Assembly (NCBI GenBank): GCA_016714685.1
Contig: JADKCH010000007.1
Span: 1-64,000 of the forward strand
DNA length: 64,000 nucleotides
Source: Candidatus Geothrix odensensis
GTDB lineage: Bacteria > Acidobacteriota > Holophagae > Holophagales > Holophagaceae
Reading direction: 5' to 3'
Part shown: piece by piece, positions 25,354 through 33,895 of the stretch
How the letters are laid out: each line of letters starts with the position of its first letter
Numbering within the stretch: position 1 is the first letter of the stretch
Program-made: the position numbers and the translations under genes
Notes under the pieces: generated by a model
Seen by the model: the letters and a program-made list of their open reading frames with translations, nothing else
Databases searched by the model: none
Told to the model about the DNA's origin: nothing

Positions 25354-27720
25354 TCACTTGACCCACCAGGTGGCCTTCATGGCGTCCACGAAGGTGGCGA
25401 CGTCGCTGTCATCCACCCAGGGCGCGTTGAACATGGAATGGGCCGGGTTGAGCCCGTTGGTCAGATACCAGGAGAAGGCGATGCAGCCCAGGTCCACCGC
25501 GTCCTGCTCGTTGTCGCCGTCCGTATCGAGGTTCACGAGAAAAGCGCGGCCCTCGGCGAACTGGTTGGGGTCGGCCTGGCTGGTGGCGGTGATGGCGTAC
25601 CAGCCCAGGTTGAAGGGCGTGGTCCAGCTGCCGTCGGCGTTGATCACGCCCCCCTTGTTGGCGGAGCCGCCGTTGTAGAGGGAGGGGCCGCCCAGGCTCC
25701 AGGTGACGGCGGTGTTGGGGTTGTTCAGCACCGTGATGCGGGGCCGCACGGTCTCGCCGATGGGGAGGAACTGCTTGTGCTCGTAGCCGATGTCCGAAGC
25801 GTGGTTGCGCGAAATCCAGTCGTGGTCGCGCCAATCGGCGAAGCGCACCTGGGTGCGGGGGCCCTCGCCGTAGGCGCGGCCCACGTTCACGGCGGCGAAG
25901 GCGTTCTCGACCGCGTGGGAGGTCTCGCTGTCCATGCCGTAGCCGCCAGCGCTCTCGCCGTAGAGTTCCAGGGCCACCTGGATGGCCTGTTCACGGGCGT
26001 CCAGGAAGGTGACCTGGCCCACACCGCCGCTGTAGAGGCGCTCCGTCACGGTCTTGAACCAGATGCGGGCGGCCTTGTCGTTGCCGATGCCCTTCATGCC
26101 CTGGGGCAGGTAGGGGCTGTAGTCGTCGGCGCCGGGGGTGCTGGAGGCGCCGTGCGCCAGAAAGTAGAGGGCGCGATTCAGGACGCCGGCGGAGAAGTGG
26201 CCGTCAAGGTAGTTCAGACCGTCGTACCAGCCGTCGGCGCTGCGCTGGTCCTTGCTGGGCTTGTCCATCCAGCGGATGGGCGTGCCATTGCCGACGTGGT
26301 ACCCGATCCGCCAGTCGGTACCGGTCTCCGGGACCGTGCTTCCAGGTTCGGCCGAGGCATAGGCCTTGGCCATCTGGGCGAAGAAGTCCGAGGTGGCCTC
26401 GTTCAGGCCGGCCTCTTCGTAGCCGGCTGCGTTCACGAACTTGGCCGTGGTGGAGGTCACGCCGTGGGTCATCTCGTGGGCAACGACATCGAACTCGGTG
26501 AAGGAGCCGTAGCTGCCGGGGGTGCCGGTGCCGAGGAAGAGGCCCATGGCCCAGGGGTCCCAGGCGGCATTGTTCCGGTACCAGCTCCCGGTCATGCCCA
26601 CGTGGGCGTAGACCGTGGTGCCCTTGCCGTCCACGCCGTCCAGGCCCAGCACGTTCTTGTAGAAGTCCCAGGTGGCGGTCATGGCGTACATGGCATCCAC
26701 GCCGGCGGTCTGGCCGTTGACGCCGCCTTCCGAGCCGTAGGCCGTGAAGGGCAGGCCATCGCCCCAGGTGTTCGTGGCGTTGGCCTGGAACAGGAAGGAC
26801 ATCCAGGTGTTGTTGCCGTCCGCGTCGTTCTGCTCGTACCAGGCCTGCAGGCCGGTGGCGCTCCAGCCGGATTCATCCGGCGTGTAGCCCTGGAGGTTTG
26901 GGTTCGGCAAGGTGCCGCGGGTGGGGTCGTACATCGCGTAGGTGCCGTCCAGCATCAGGCTGGTGGGGATGGCGACCGTGCCGTTGTAGTAGCCCCTTCC
27001 GGTGCCCGTGGCGGGCGTGACGGCCTGGTGCTCGATGGCGTCGTTCACGCGGAGGATTTTGCCGCTGCGGCCGTCGATGTAGTAGGTGAGCTGCTTCAGC
27101 CCATCCTGCTCGTTCTGCAGGCGGGTCTTCACCTCGTAGGCCCAGACGAAGGGCTCGGCCAGCCTGGGCAGGACGGTGAGCTTGCGGTCCACCACGGTGC
27201 GGCCGGTCTCGGGGTCGATGGTGGTGGCCATGCCGCCGAGGAACTGGGCGGGGAAGACAACCCGCTCTACCCGGGGCGCATCCTTCATGGTGCCCTTGGG
27301 GTCCAGGTGGCGCAGGGCGATGGCCGTGGCCTGCTCAGCCGACAGGGTGGGTTCGCCGGTCACCTTCAGGTTGCCCTGGAGGTGGTGGGTGAGGGCCTGG
27401 ATGGCACCGCCCAGGGGCACCTTGGCGATGGCCTGGCTGCCGACCACGCGATGGCCGTCAAAGGTGTGGTCGAGGCGGACGACCGCCTCGCCCTCGGCAT
27501 TGGTGAAGGCATGCACGGGGACGAAGGCTTCGCGGTCACTGAGGCCCAGGCCGGGGCGCAGGTTCATGAGCTGGCCCTGGGCGAGGGTCACGCGCCGGGG
27601 CTGCTGGGCCACATGGTAGGCCCGCGCGCTGGCCGGCATGGGCTGGCCGGCCGTGAGGGCCGTGCCCAGAGCCAGGGCGAAGACCAGGGCCGTCAGGGGC
27701 CGGGGAAGGGTGCCGTGCAT
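25354..27720 (-). CDS. M4 (thermolysin-like) metallopeptidase with C-terminal EF-hand/dockerin-like tail, second copy
   Basis: 788 aa from ATG 27720. Signal peptide, FTP-type propeptide, M4 domain with HEMTH (415-419) and NEATSD (Glu439). The tail has the loop DTDGDNEQDAVDL (about 732-746) and a second half WVDDSDVATFVDAM, a clearer two-fold EF-hand/dockerin-like pair than in the neighbour. It shares the overall plan with the 22194 peptidase but has diverged considerably, so the duplication is old. The stop is 8 bp upstream of the next lipoprotein start. Expected to be exported and self-processed. Confidence 0.9.
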   Translation of the reverse strand: MHGTLPRPLTALVFALALGTALTAGQPMPASARAYHVAQQPRRVTLAQGQLMNLRPGLGLSDREAFVPVHAFTNAEGEAVVRLDHTFDGHRVVGSQAIAKVPLGGAIQALTHHLQGNLKVTGEPTLSAEQATAIALRHLDPKGTMKDAPRVERVVFPAQFLGGMATTIDPETGRTVVDRKLTVLPRLAEPFVWAYEVKTRLQNEQDGLKQLTYYIDGRSGKILRVNDAIEHQAVTPATGTGRGYYNGTVAIPTSLMLDGTYAMYDPTRGTLPNPNLQGYTPDESGWSATGLQAWYEQNDADGNNTWMSFLFQANATNTWGDGLPFTAYGSEGGVNGQTAGVDAMYAMTATWDFYKNVLGLDGVDGKGTTVYAHVGMTGSWYRNNAAWDPWAMGLFLGTGTPGSYGSFTEFDVVAHEMTHGVTSTTAKFVNAAGYEEAGLNEATSDFFAQMAKAYASAEPGSTVPETGTDWRIGYHVGNGTPIRWMDKPSKDQRSADGWYDGLNYLDGHFSAGVLNRALYFLAHGASSTPGADDYSPYLPQGMKGIGNDKAARIWFKTVTERLYSGGVGQVTFLDAREQAIQVALELYGESAGGYGMDSETSHAVENAFAAVNVGRAYGEGPRTQVRFADWRDHDWISRNHASDIGYEHKQFLPIGETVRPRITVLNNPNTAVTWSLGGPSLYNGGSANKGGVINADGSWTTPFNLGWYAITATSQADPNQFAEGRAFLVNLDTDGDNEQDAVDLGCIAFSWYLTNGLNPAHSMFNAPWVDDSDVATFVDAMKATWWVK

Positions 27721-27754
27721 GGAGCCTCCGGGGACGGAAGGGAAAGAGGGGCGC

Positions 27755-28426
27755 TTAGTTAGCACGGAGGGACCCCACGGCGATGGTCATGTCCACGAGG
27801 TTGGCCTTGGCAGCCATCTCCAGGGTCGGGGAGATGGCGAAGGCCCCGATGTCCTCGGCCATGTGCTTGGCCTTGGTGATGCCGAGGGGGATGGCGTCGC
27901 CCGCCTTCAGGTTCGCGGCAGAGTCGTATTCCAGGGCGATCTGGCAGAGGGGCTGGCCCGAGTCCTTGGCCGAAGCCCGGCGGTCCTTCTGGAAGATGCC
28001 CACGGTGAGCACATTGCCGGCCTTGACGCCGCCGGCGATGAGCCGGGGTTCCAGGGGATCCGAGCCGACGGCCACGGAGCCGTCGCCAGGCCAGGGGTTG
28101 GTGTTCCACAGCTCGTAGACACCGAGATCCTTGATGGGGAAGCCCGACTCGGTGAAGGCCCCGAACCGGATGGCGGCGGGGGCCTGGAGGTTGAAGCCGG
28201 CGCCCCGGGTGTTGAGGCCTGCGGGACCGACCAGGTTGAGGAGCAGGCGGGTGGGCGTGGAGTGGGCATCCTTGACCAGCCGCCAGCCGGTGCCGGTGGG
28301 ATCGGTGTAGGCCAGGCCCGCGGCCGCGGCGGGCGGAACGGGCGCCGGGGTGGTGTGGCTCCCCCCGCCGCAGGCGAGGGTGAGGCTGAGCAGCAGCCCC
28401 GAGATCAGAAAGCCGAGCTTGCGCAT
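27755..28426 (-). CDS. Lipoprotein with cohesin-like beta domain, second copy
   Basis: 223 aa from ATG 28426; the longer frame upstream is antisense to other sequence. Lipobox LTLAC precedes a linker and a domain close to that of the 24698 protein: TGTGWRLVKDAHSTPTRLLL, LVGPAGLNTRGAGFNLQAP, CQIALEYDSAANLKAGDAIP, ending in SIAVG-type MTIAVGSL. It contains an extra ~15-residue loop. It lies 34 bp upstream of the 25354 peptidase, so each lipoprotein gene is followed by a peptidase gene. Confidence 0.78.
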   Translation of the reverse strand: MRKLGFLISGLLLSLTLACGGGSHTTPAPVPPAAAAGLAYTDPTGTGWRLVKDAHSTPTRLLLNLVGPAGLNTRGAGFNLQAPAAIRFGAFTESGFPIKDLGVYELWNTNPWPGDGSVAVGSDPLEPRLIAGGVKAGNVLTVGIFQKDRRASAKDSGQPLCQIALEYDSAANLKAGDAIPLGITKAKHMAEDIGAFAISPTLEMAAKANLVDMTIAVGSLRAN

Positions 28427-28520
28427 CGCTGTCCTCTTGAAAGTGGCCCCGGCGGTTCGGGTGGTCCCGGAGCAAAGGATGGAGAGTGGAACAAGGTGAA
28501 GAGGGTGGGAGGGGATGGCG

Positions 28521-28877
28521 CTAGCTGGCGACCCGGCGGCTCCGCCCCAGGAAGCCCTGGGGTGAGAACGCCGAATCCGCGGCGATGAAGCGGAAGCCCG
28601 CAGGGGAGGTGAGGACGCTGGTGGCCCCCAGGAGGATGCGGAAGGCCTCGGAGTCCATGTGGGCTTCCAGGTGGGCCAGGTCCTTCCAGACACTGAAGAT
28701 GAAGAACTCGGGACCGCCCGAGGCCTCCTGGCCGATGGTGCACTCCAGGCAACCGGCCTGCTGCTGGATCTCGCCTTTCAGACTCTGAAGGGTCTGGAGG
28801 AATTCCCCCTGCTTCTCGGGGCGGGCGGTCAGAAGGGCACTCATGACCTTCACGCTGGACTTGGGGTTGGGTTTCAT
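28521..28877 (-). CDS. ABM-domain (antibiotic biosynthesis monooxygenase-like) protein
   Basis: 118 aa. Ferredoxin-like dimeric alpha-beta barrel: VMSALLTARPEKQGEFLQTL, GCLECTIGQEASGGPEFFIF, VWKDLAHLEAHMDSEAFRIL. Such proteins include quinol or heme monooxygenases and many of unknown role. The start has a Shine-Dalgarno (GAGGAAA) and lies about 26 nt downstream of the start site predicted from the sigma-54 promoter. A 94-bp gap separates it from the lipoprotein-peptidase genes, which could be read through. Confidence 0.83.
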   Translation of the reverse strand: MKPNPKSSVKVMSALLTARPEKQGEFLQTLQSLKGEIQQQAGCLECTIGQEASGGPEFFIFSVWKDLAHLEAHMDSEAFRILLGATSVLTSPAGFRFIAADSAFSPQGFLGRSRRVAS

Positions 28878-28914
28878 GGGCCGGGTTTTCCTCTCGGTGG
28901 GTTCCCCTCTCAGC

Positions 28915-28929
28915 GCAAGGCCGGTGCCA
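28915..28929 (-). promoter_or_regulatory. Sigma-54 promoter (-24/-12)
   Basis: On the minus strand TGGCAC-N5-TTGC (TGGCACCGGCCTTGC) matches the -24/-12 consensus with exact spacing of the GG and GC doublets. It is placed to start transcription near 28903, just upstream of the ABM gene. A sigma-54 activator gene is the immediate upstream neighbour. Confidence 0.75.
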
Positions 28930-29025
28930 GGAAGAATCTTTGCCCCGGTTAATTGTCAAACCTTCTATTAATAAATATTTAAAGATCGAGTCCGCCCTTT
29001 GTGACTCCGGGCATGGGCCCACCCG

Positions 29026-29061
29026 GGCCCACGAAATTTCGTGGGCCACGACATATCGTGG
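29026..29061. promoter_or_regulatory. Tandem palindromes, candidate upstream activator sites
   Basis: A perfect 22-bp palindrome centred on CCACGAAATTTCGTGG (29026-29047) directly abuts a near-palindrome CCACGA-CATA-TCGTGG (29046-29061). A further half copy GGGCCCACGAAA lies near 29069. They sit about 100-150 bp upstream of the sigma-54 promoter, the usual distance for activator binding. They also follow the activator gene stop, so a terminator role cannot be excluded. Confidence 0.6.
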
Positions 29062-29114
29062 AGAACCGGGCCCACGAAAGGGCCTCCTCGACGCCGATCC
29101 AGGCGCTGGGTTGG

Positions 29115-31691
29115 TCAGTCCTCCCGGCGCTCGATGCCGAGCTTCTGCATCCGGGACCTCAGGGTGCTGGGGGCCAGACCCAGGATGTCCGCCGCGCCCT
29201 TGGCACCTTCCACTTTCCAGTTGGTGGCGTCCAGCACCTTGACGATGTGCTCCCGCTCCACCTCGACCAGACCGGGGAGGAGGCCTGAACCGACCGGGCC
29301 CGAAGGAGCGGGCCCCAGGCGGTCCGGCAGGCGCAGCATGGGGCCCTCGGAGACCAGCACCGCCTGCTCGATGAGGTTCTGGAGCTCGCGGACATTGCCG
29401 GGCCAGCCGTAGGCCTGCAGGGCCTGGACCACGGAGCGGGGCAGGTCCAGGGGGCTGCGTCCCAGCTTCTGGCAGAACCGGTCGAGGAAGAACTGGGCCA
29501 GCATGGGGATGTCCTCCTTGCGCTGGCGGAGGGGGGGCACCGAGATGGGGAAGACGTTGAGGCGGTACCAGAGGTCCTCGCGGAAGCGGCCCTTGGCCAC
29601 CTCCTTGGCCAGGTCCCGGTTGGTGGCGGCCACCACCCGCACATCGGCCTGCAGGGTGCGCGTGCCGCCCACCCGCTGGTACTCGCCGTCCTGGAGCACT
29701 CGGAGCAGCTTGGCCTGGACATCCGGGGAGAGCTCGCCCACTTCATCCAGGAAGAGGGTGGCCCCGTCGGCCAGCTCGAAGCGGCCCTTCCGCAGGGTCT
29801 GGGCGCCGGTGAAGGCGCCTCGCTCGTGGCCGAACAGCTCGCTTTCGGCCAGGCCCGGGGGCAGGGCGGCGCAGTTGACCTTGACCAGGGTGCGCTCCTT
29901 GCGCGGGCCCAGGTGGTGGATGGCCTCGGCCACCAGCTCCTTGCCCGTGCCCGTCTCGCCCTGGATGAGCACCGTGGTCTCCGAAGGCGCCACCTGCCGG
30001 ATGCGGAAGAGCAGGTACTTCATGGGGTCGCTCTGGCCCACCAGCTCGCTGGAGCCCTCCACGGCCTGGATCTTCTCCCGGTAGTAGGTGTTCTCCGCCT
30101 CGAGCTGGTCCTTGAGGACCCCGATCTCCTGGTAGGCCTGCTTCAGCTCCAGCTCGCCCTGCTTTCGGGCCGTGATGTCGCGGATGCTGCCGCGGGTGCC
30201 GGCGGAGTGGCCGCCTTCGAGGCGCACGGGATTGTTGGTCTGCTCCACCCAGCGGAGCTCGCCGGCCTGGTTGTGGATCCGGTATTCGAGGGCGGCGGGT
30301 TCCTTTGCGCCCAGGGCCTCGGCCTGGTGCGCGGTCCAGGCCGGGCGGTCCTCCTCCACCACCAGCTCGGCGAAAAGGGATGGCTCAGCCCGGAAGGCCT
30401 CCGGCGCGAAGCCGCTCACCCGCGCGCAGGCCGGAGACAGGTAGTCGAAGCCGCCGTCGGGTCGCTGCCAGAACTCCCAGTCGTGGGTGAAGTCCGCCAC
30501 GGTGCGATAGCGCGTCTCCGCATCGGCCAGCTCCCGCTCGATGCGCTTCCGGCGCCGCAGCTGGATGATGAGGCCCGTCACCAGCAGGGTCTCGAGGAGG
30601 ATGACGCCCAGGCCCAGGCTGATCTCCTTCCAGTAGGCGTCCCAGAGACTCACCTTCTTGAAGCGCAGGAGGGTGCCGGGGGGCAGCTGGTTCTCCCGGA
30701 GGCCCCAGCGTCTCACCTGGCGCCAATCGAACATGGGGGCCATGCCCGCGTCGGCGACCAGGGGAATGGCCGCGGCCGACTCGCCCTGGAGGATGCGCCG
30801 TCCCAGTTGGGCGGAATCCCGGCCGGACAACTCCATGCTCAGCAGGACGCCGCCGAGGATGCCATCGCCCAGGTCTTCGGTGAGCAGGCCGAAGACCGGC
30901 CGCCGGCTGGCGGCCGAGATCGCGGACAGGGCCTCGTTGGTATAGAACTCCCGCCCTCCGGCATCCTTGAGCAGGCTGCCGAACAGCACCAGGTCGTCAT
31001 CGGGCAGGGCCCTCACCTTCGTCTGGATCTGCTCGAGGGTGAGGTCATTCAGGTACTCGAGGCCGATGCGGCCTGAGAAGGAACTGAAGATGATGCGGCC
31101 CATCTCGGCCTGGTTGCGCTCGTAGTCGCTGGCTCCGAGCACCACCTGGATGCGCCGGGTCTGCGGGTACATGGCCAGCATCATCTCGATGGTCCGGGGG
31201 GCGTTGTTGGCCGGGAGCGCGCCCGTGAGGTCGGGACGCCGCAGGCGGGCAGCCTCCACGAAGCGCCTGGCGATGTAGCAGGTCACGATCGGCGTGCCGG
31301 GCAGGAACTTCTTCGACAGCACGAACTCCAGGGCCGTGGGGCCCACCACCACAAGCAGGTCCACCTTCCGGGCGGCGTATTTCTCGTTGTAGAGGGTGAG
31401 CAGGCTGGCGTCGTAGGTGGGGCTGGCGAAGCGGTCCAGGCCGGTGTACTCGCTGTAGACATCGAGCGGATCGGACGAATCCTTCTGGAGCCCCTCATTG
31501 ATGGCCGTGCTCAGCTCGCGCAGGCCGGGCACGTCCTGCGGGAGGGAGTACAGCACCACGGCGGTCTTCCGGGGTGCCTTGGGTCGGGTGCCATGCCCGG
31601 ATTCGGCCAGGGCTGGAACCAGGGCCAGCGCCAGGGTGGCGGCGACTCGCGCCCAGTTGGATAACCAGGTCCAGCGGCATGGGAAAGGCAT
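29115..31691 (-). CDS. Membrane-bound sigma-54 activator with ABC-substrate-binding-like sensor and PAS domain
   Basis: 858 aa. N-terminal signal/anchor (about 12-30), extracytoplasmic domain resembling ABC-type substrate-binding proteins (about 42-335), membrane helix (358-378), PAS domain (about 390-508), short coiled coil, AAA+ domain with Walker A GETGTGKE (578-585), the sigma-54 contact loop GAFTGA (625-630) and Walker B LFLDE (646-650), then a C-terminal Fis-type HTH (about 815-855). All elements for open-complex formation are intact. The layout implies direct sensing of an external ligand. It precedes the ABM/lipoprotein/peptidase genes on the same strand, behind palindromic sites. Confidence 0.9.
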   Translation of the reverse strand: MPFPCRWTWLSNWARVAATLALALVPALAESGHGTRPKAPRKTAVVLYSLPQDVPGLRELSTAINEGLQKDSSDPLDVYSEYTGLDRFASPTYDASLLTLYNEKYAARKVDLLVVVGPTALEFVLSKKFLPGTPIVTCYIARRFVEAARLRRPDLTGALPANNAPRTIEMMLAMYPQTRRIQVVLGASDYERNQAEMGRIIFSSFSGRIGLEYLNDLTLEQIQTKVRALPDDDLVLFGSLLKDAGGREFYTNEALSAISAASRRPVFGLLTEDLGDGILGGVLLSMELSGRDSAQLGRRILQGESAAAIPLVADAGMAPMFDWRQVRRWGLRENQLPPGTLLRFKKVSLWDAYWKEISLGLGVILLETLLVTGLIIQLRRRKRIERELADAETRYRTVADFTHDWEFWQRPDGGFDYLSPACARVSGFAPEAFRAEPSLFAELVVEEDRPAWTAHQAEALGAKEPAALEYRIHNQAGELRWVEQTNNPVRLEGGHSAGTRGSIRDITARKQGELELKQAYQEIGVLKDQLEAENTYYREKIQAVEGSSELVGQSDPMKYLLFRIRQVAPSETTVLIQGETGTGKELVAEAIHHLGPRKERTLVKVNCAALPPGLAESELFGHERGAFTGAQTLRKGRFELADGATLFLDEVGELSPDVQAKLLRVLQDGEYQRVGGTRTLQADVRVVAATNRDLAKEVAKGRFREDLWYRLNVFPISVPPLRQRKEDIPMLAQFFLDRFCQKLGRSPLDLPRSVVQALQAYGWPGNVRELQNLIEQAVLVSEGPMLRLPDRLGPAPSGPVGSGLLPGLVEVEREHIVKVLDATNWKVEGAKGAADILGLAPSTLRSRMQKLGIERRED

Positions 31692-31756
31692 GCCCTCGAT
31701 GGTAGCCGAGGTCCCCCGTCACACTGGGCTCCCGCGCGGTTTGCTAGGATGCCTGC

Positions 31757-32554
31757 ATGCCCTCCATTGACTCGCGGTCACGCTCAAGGCTGACTCCAGT
31801 GTTGGCAGCGACGCTGTTCCTGGTCCTCGGGTGCGCGCGCCCACCGCAGCCCCTGCCGGACCGCCCGGTGGCGCGACCTCCTGTCCAGAAGGCCCTGCCG
31901 CGCCTGGGCTTCACCCTGCAGGCTGGGGCCTTCGCCAAGGTGGAGAACGCGGCGCGTTTCTCGCAGTCGCTCCAGGCCCAGGGGCTGGAGGCGGCCTACT
32001 ACGCCTCGGGCGACGGCCTCTACCGGGTGCGCTTCGGCGACTTCCCCACCAGGGAGATGGCCCGGTCCCGGGGCGAGGCCCTGAAAACGGCCGGCGTCAT
32101 CGAGGCCTTCTGGGTGGTGGCTCCGGATGGCTCGGCACCGGGGGCGGGCGGTCCGGTCCGGTTCCGCCCCTCGGATGAGCGGGGCCTCCGGGCCAGCCTG
32201 GTGGAGTCCGCCCGGGGCTATCTGGGCGTGCCCTATTTATTCGGCGGCACCACGGAGCGGGGTTTCGACTGCAGTGGACTCACGGGGGCGGTCTATCGGC
32301 TGAACGGCCTGCGCCTGCCGCGCTCCTCCCAGGCCCAGTTCGATGCGGGCAGCCCCGTGGACCTGGACTCGGCCCAGCCGGGGGACCTTCTCTTCTTCGC
32401 CACGGGCGGAGGCGGCCGGATCAGCCACGTGGGGTTGTACGTAGGTGAGGGGGCCTTCATCCACGCCCCGCGGCCGGGGCAGGGGATACGCCTGGACGAG
32501 CTGTCGGATCGCTACTTTCAGAAGGCCTTTGCAGGTGTCAGGACCTACTTGTAA
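31757..32554 (+). CDS. SPOR-domain NlpC/P60 lipoprotein (cell-wall endopeptidase)
   Basis: 265 aa. Lipobox LVLGC (Cys about 26), a SPOR-like peptidoglycan-binding domain (about 50-120; FTLQAGAFAKVENAARFSQS), then an NlpC/P60 peptidase with catalytic Cys in GFDCSGLTGAVYRL, His in RISHVGLYVG and a third polar residue in FIHAPRPG. Expected to hydrolyse peptide stems of peptidoglycan from the outer-membrane inner leaflet. Divergent from the sigma-54 activator. Confidence 0.92.
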   Translation: MPSIDSRSRSRLTPVLAATLFLVLGCARPPQPLPDRPVARPPVQKALPRLGFTLQAGAFAKVENAARFSQSLQAQGLEAAYYASGDGLYRVRFGDFPTREMARSRGEALKTAGVIEAFWVVAPDGSAPGAGGPVRFRPSDERGLRASLVESARGYLGVPYLFGGTTERGFDCSGLTGAVYRLNGLRLPRSSQAQFDAGSPVDLDSAQPGDLLFFATGGGGRISHVGLYVGEGAFIHAPRPGQGIRLDELSDRYFQKAFAGVRTYL

Positions 32555-32594
32555 GGAATGATCAGCATCTTTTTTTCGATCGCCCGTCGATTTT

Positions 32595-32724
32595 TTGAAA
32601 ATTGCCTGCAGAAAAGCCCTAGACTGTGACTTGCCCGTCTGTTGCACGGGCAGAAAAAAGCGCTGCTGCCTCGCCTGGAAGGGACATCGCATTCATATCC
32701 AGGACGAAGAAAGCAGGAAATATC
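32595..32724 (+). promoter_or_regulatory. Candidate promoter and long structured leader of the cold-shock gene
   Basis: TTGAAA (32595-32600) and TAGACT (32620-32625; 19-nt spacing, longer than ideal) precede a ~95-nt leader containing the hairpin GCCCGT/ACGGGC (32634-32652) and a purine-rich Shine-Dalgarno region. Long leaders are typical of cold-shock mRNAs. Confidence 0.4.
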
Positions 32725-32928
32725 ATGGCTCAAGGCACCGTCAAGTGGTTCAACGCCGAAAAGGGTTTCGGATTCATCACCCCCGACGAGGGTGGTGCGG
32801 ACCTGTTCGTGCATCACTCCGCGATCGAAACCACGGGTTTCCGTACCCTGGATGAGAATCAGCGCGTCAGCTTCAACGTGGGACAGGGCCAGAAGGGCCC
32901 CCAGGCGACCAACGTCACCAAGATCTAA
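32725..32928 (+). CDS. Cold-shock protein (CspA family)
   Basis: 67 aa, full length. One OB-fold cold-shock domain with RNP1 KGFGFITPD and RNP2 DLFVHHSAI, beginning MAQGTVKWFNAEKGFGF. Binds single-stranded RNA/DNA and acts as an RNA chaperone. The ATG at 32725 is set by the family N-terminus. It is monocistronic with its own terminator. Confidence 0.96.
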   Translation: MAQGTVKWFNAEKGFGFITPDEGGADLFVHHSAIETTGFRTLDENQRVSFNVGQGQKGPQATNVTKI

Positions 32929-32976
32929 TGTTCTCTGGGGGTTCCGCGCTTCGCGCACACCCCCGGACTCCCTCGC

Positions 32977-33001
32977 AAAAGCCCGGCGGAGCCGGGCTTT
33001 T
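32977..33001 (+). terminator. Intrinsic terminator of the cold-shock gene
   Basis: AAAAGCCCGGC (32977-32987) / GCCGGGCTTTT (32991-33001) with a 3-nt loop and a T-rich tail. Confidence 0.85.
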
Positions 33002-33054
33002 GCTTTGTCCCTTGTCCGGAGCGCGCGGAATCCCCGCAGACCTACCCGGGCTTT

Positions 33055-33069
33055 TGGCATCCCTTTGGC
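33055..33069 (+). promoter_or_regulatory. Candidate sigma-54 promoter of flgFGA
   Basis: TGGCAT-N5-TTGGC (TGGCATCCCTTTGGC) keeps the GG and GC doublets at -24/-12 spacing with one mismatch in the -12 element. It is 45 bp upstream of the flgF start. Flagellar rod genes are sigma-54 dependent in several phyla. Confidence 0.4.
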
Positions 33070-33113
33070 GGTAGTCCCCTTGTCCCGGCCGCTGGCTGGG
33101 CGAGAGGTGCCCA

Positions 33114-33857
33114 ATGGATCCTGGATACTATGTCGCCGCTGGCAGCCTGAAGGCCCGTGCCTTCCAGCTTGAGGTGGTGGCCAACAACCTGGCGAACGCG
33201 GCCACGGTGGGCTACAAGCCCGACCAGGCCTTCTTCGCCGTGTTCAACAAGGCGGCCGGCAGCGGACGCAAGCTGCCCCTGAGCGGCTACCTCAATGATG
33301 GCGTGGTCTTCGCCGAGACCGGCGTGGTCACCGAGCAGGGCAACCTGCGGGCCACGGGCCGGCCCCTGGACCTGGCCATCGAAGGCAATGCCTTTCTGGC
33401 CGTCCAGACCCCCGCCGGCATCCGGGTCACCCGGGACGGCCGCGTGCAGATGGGTGTGGATGGCCAGCTCCAGGCGGCCGATGGCAGCCCCCTACTCGGC
33501 AAAAATGGCCAACCCATCAAGGTGGACCCCAAGAACGGCATCATCTCCATTTCGGTGGATGGATCCGTTTCGCAGAAGGGACAGGTGCTGGGGCAGCTGG
33601 ACCTGAAAGCCTACGAGAAGCCTGGCGCCCTGAAGCGGACCGGGGCACTGAGGTTCGATCCCACGGGCGCCAAGGAGGCGCCGGTGAAGGGGACCGTGAC
33701 CCAGGGCCACCTCGAGCAGAGCGCCGTGGATTCGGCCTCCACCATGGTCGAGATGATCCGCCTGAACCGGCTCTACGAGTTGAGCCTGAAGGTGGCCTCG
33801 ACCCTCACCAATGACCTGGATTCCCGTTCCATCAACGACGTGGCCATCAGCCGCTAG
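33114..33857 (+). CDS. flgF: Flagellar basal-body rod protein FlgF
   Basis: 247 aa. The N-terminal rod motif LEVVANNLANAATVGYK and the C-terminal helix (STMVEMIRLNRLYELSLKVA) are shared by axial rod/hook proteins and assemble as coiled coils in the rod. DLAIEGNAFLAVQTPAG marks the FlgF/FlgG middle region. It forms part of the proximal/distal rod in the periplasm. First of three co-directional flagellar genes, with flgG 38 bp downstream. Confidence 0.92.
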   Translation: MDPGYYVAAGSLKARAFQLEVVANNLANAATVGYKPDQAFFAVFNKAAGSGRKLPLSGYLNDGVVFAETGVVTEQGNLRATGRPLDLAIEGNAFLAVQTPAGIRVTRDGRVQMGVDGQLQAADGSPLLGKNGQPIKVDPKNGIISISVDGSVSQKGQVLGQLDLKAYEKPGALKRTGALRFDPTGAKEAPVKGTVTQGHLEQSAVDSASTMVEMIRLNRLYELSLKVASTLTNDLDSRSINDVAISR

Positions 33858-33895
33858 CCCTCGGTCTTCTTCAGCAAGTCAATCAGGAGGTTCCC

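Noticed and set aside
25246..27762. 838-aa plus-strand frame opposite the second M4 peptidase
   Set aside because: Shadow frame; the minus strand carries the HEMTH motif, signal peptide and correct start.
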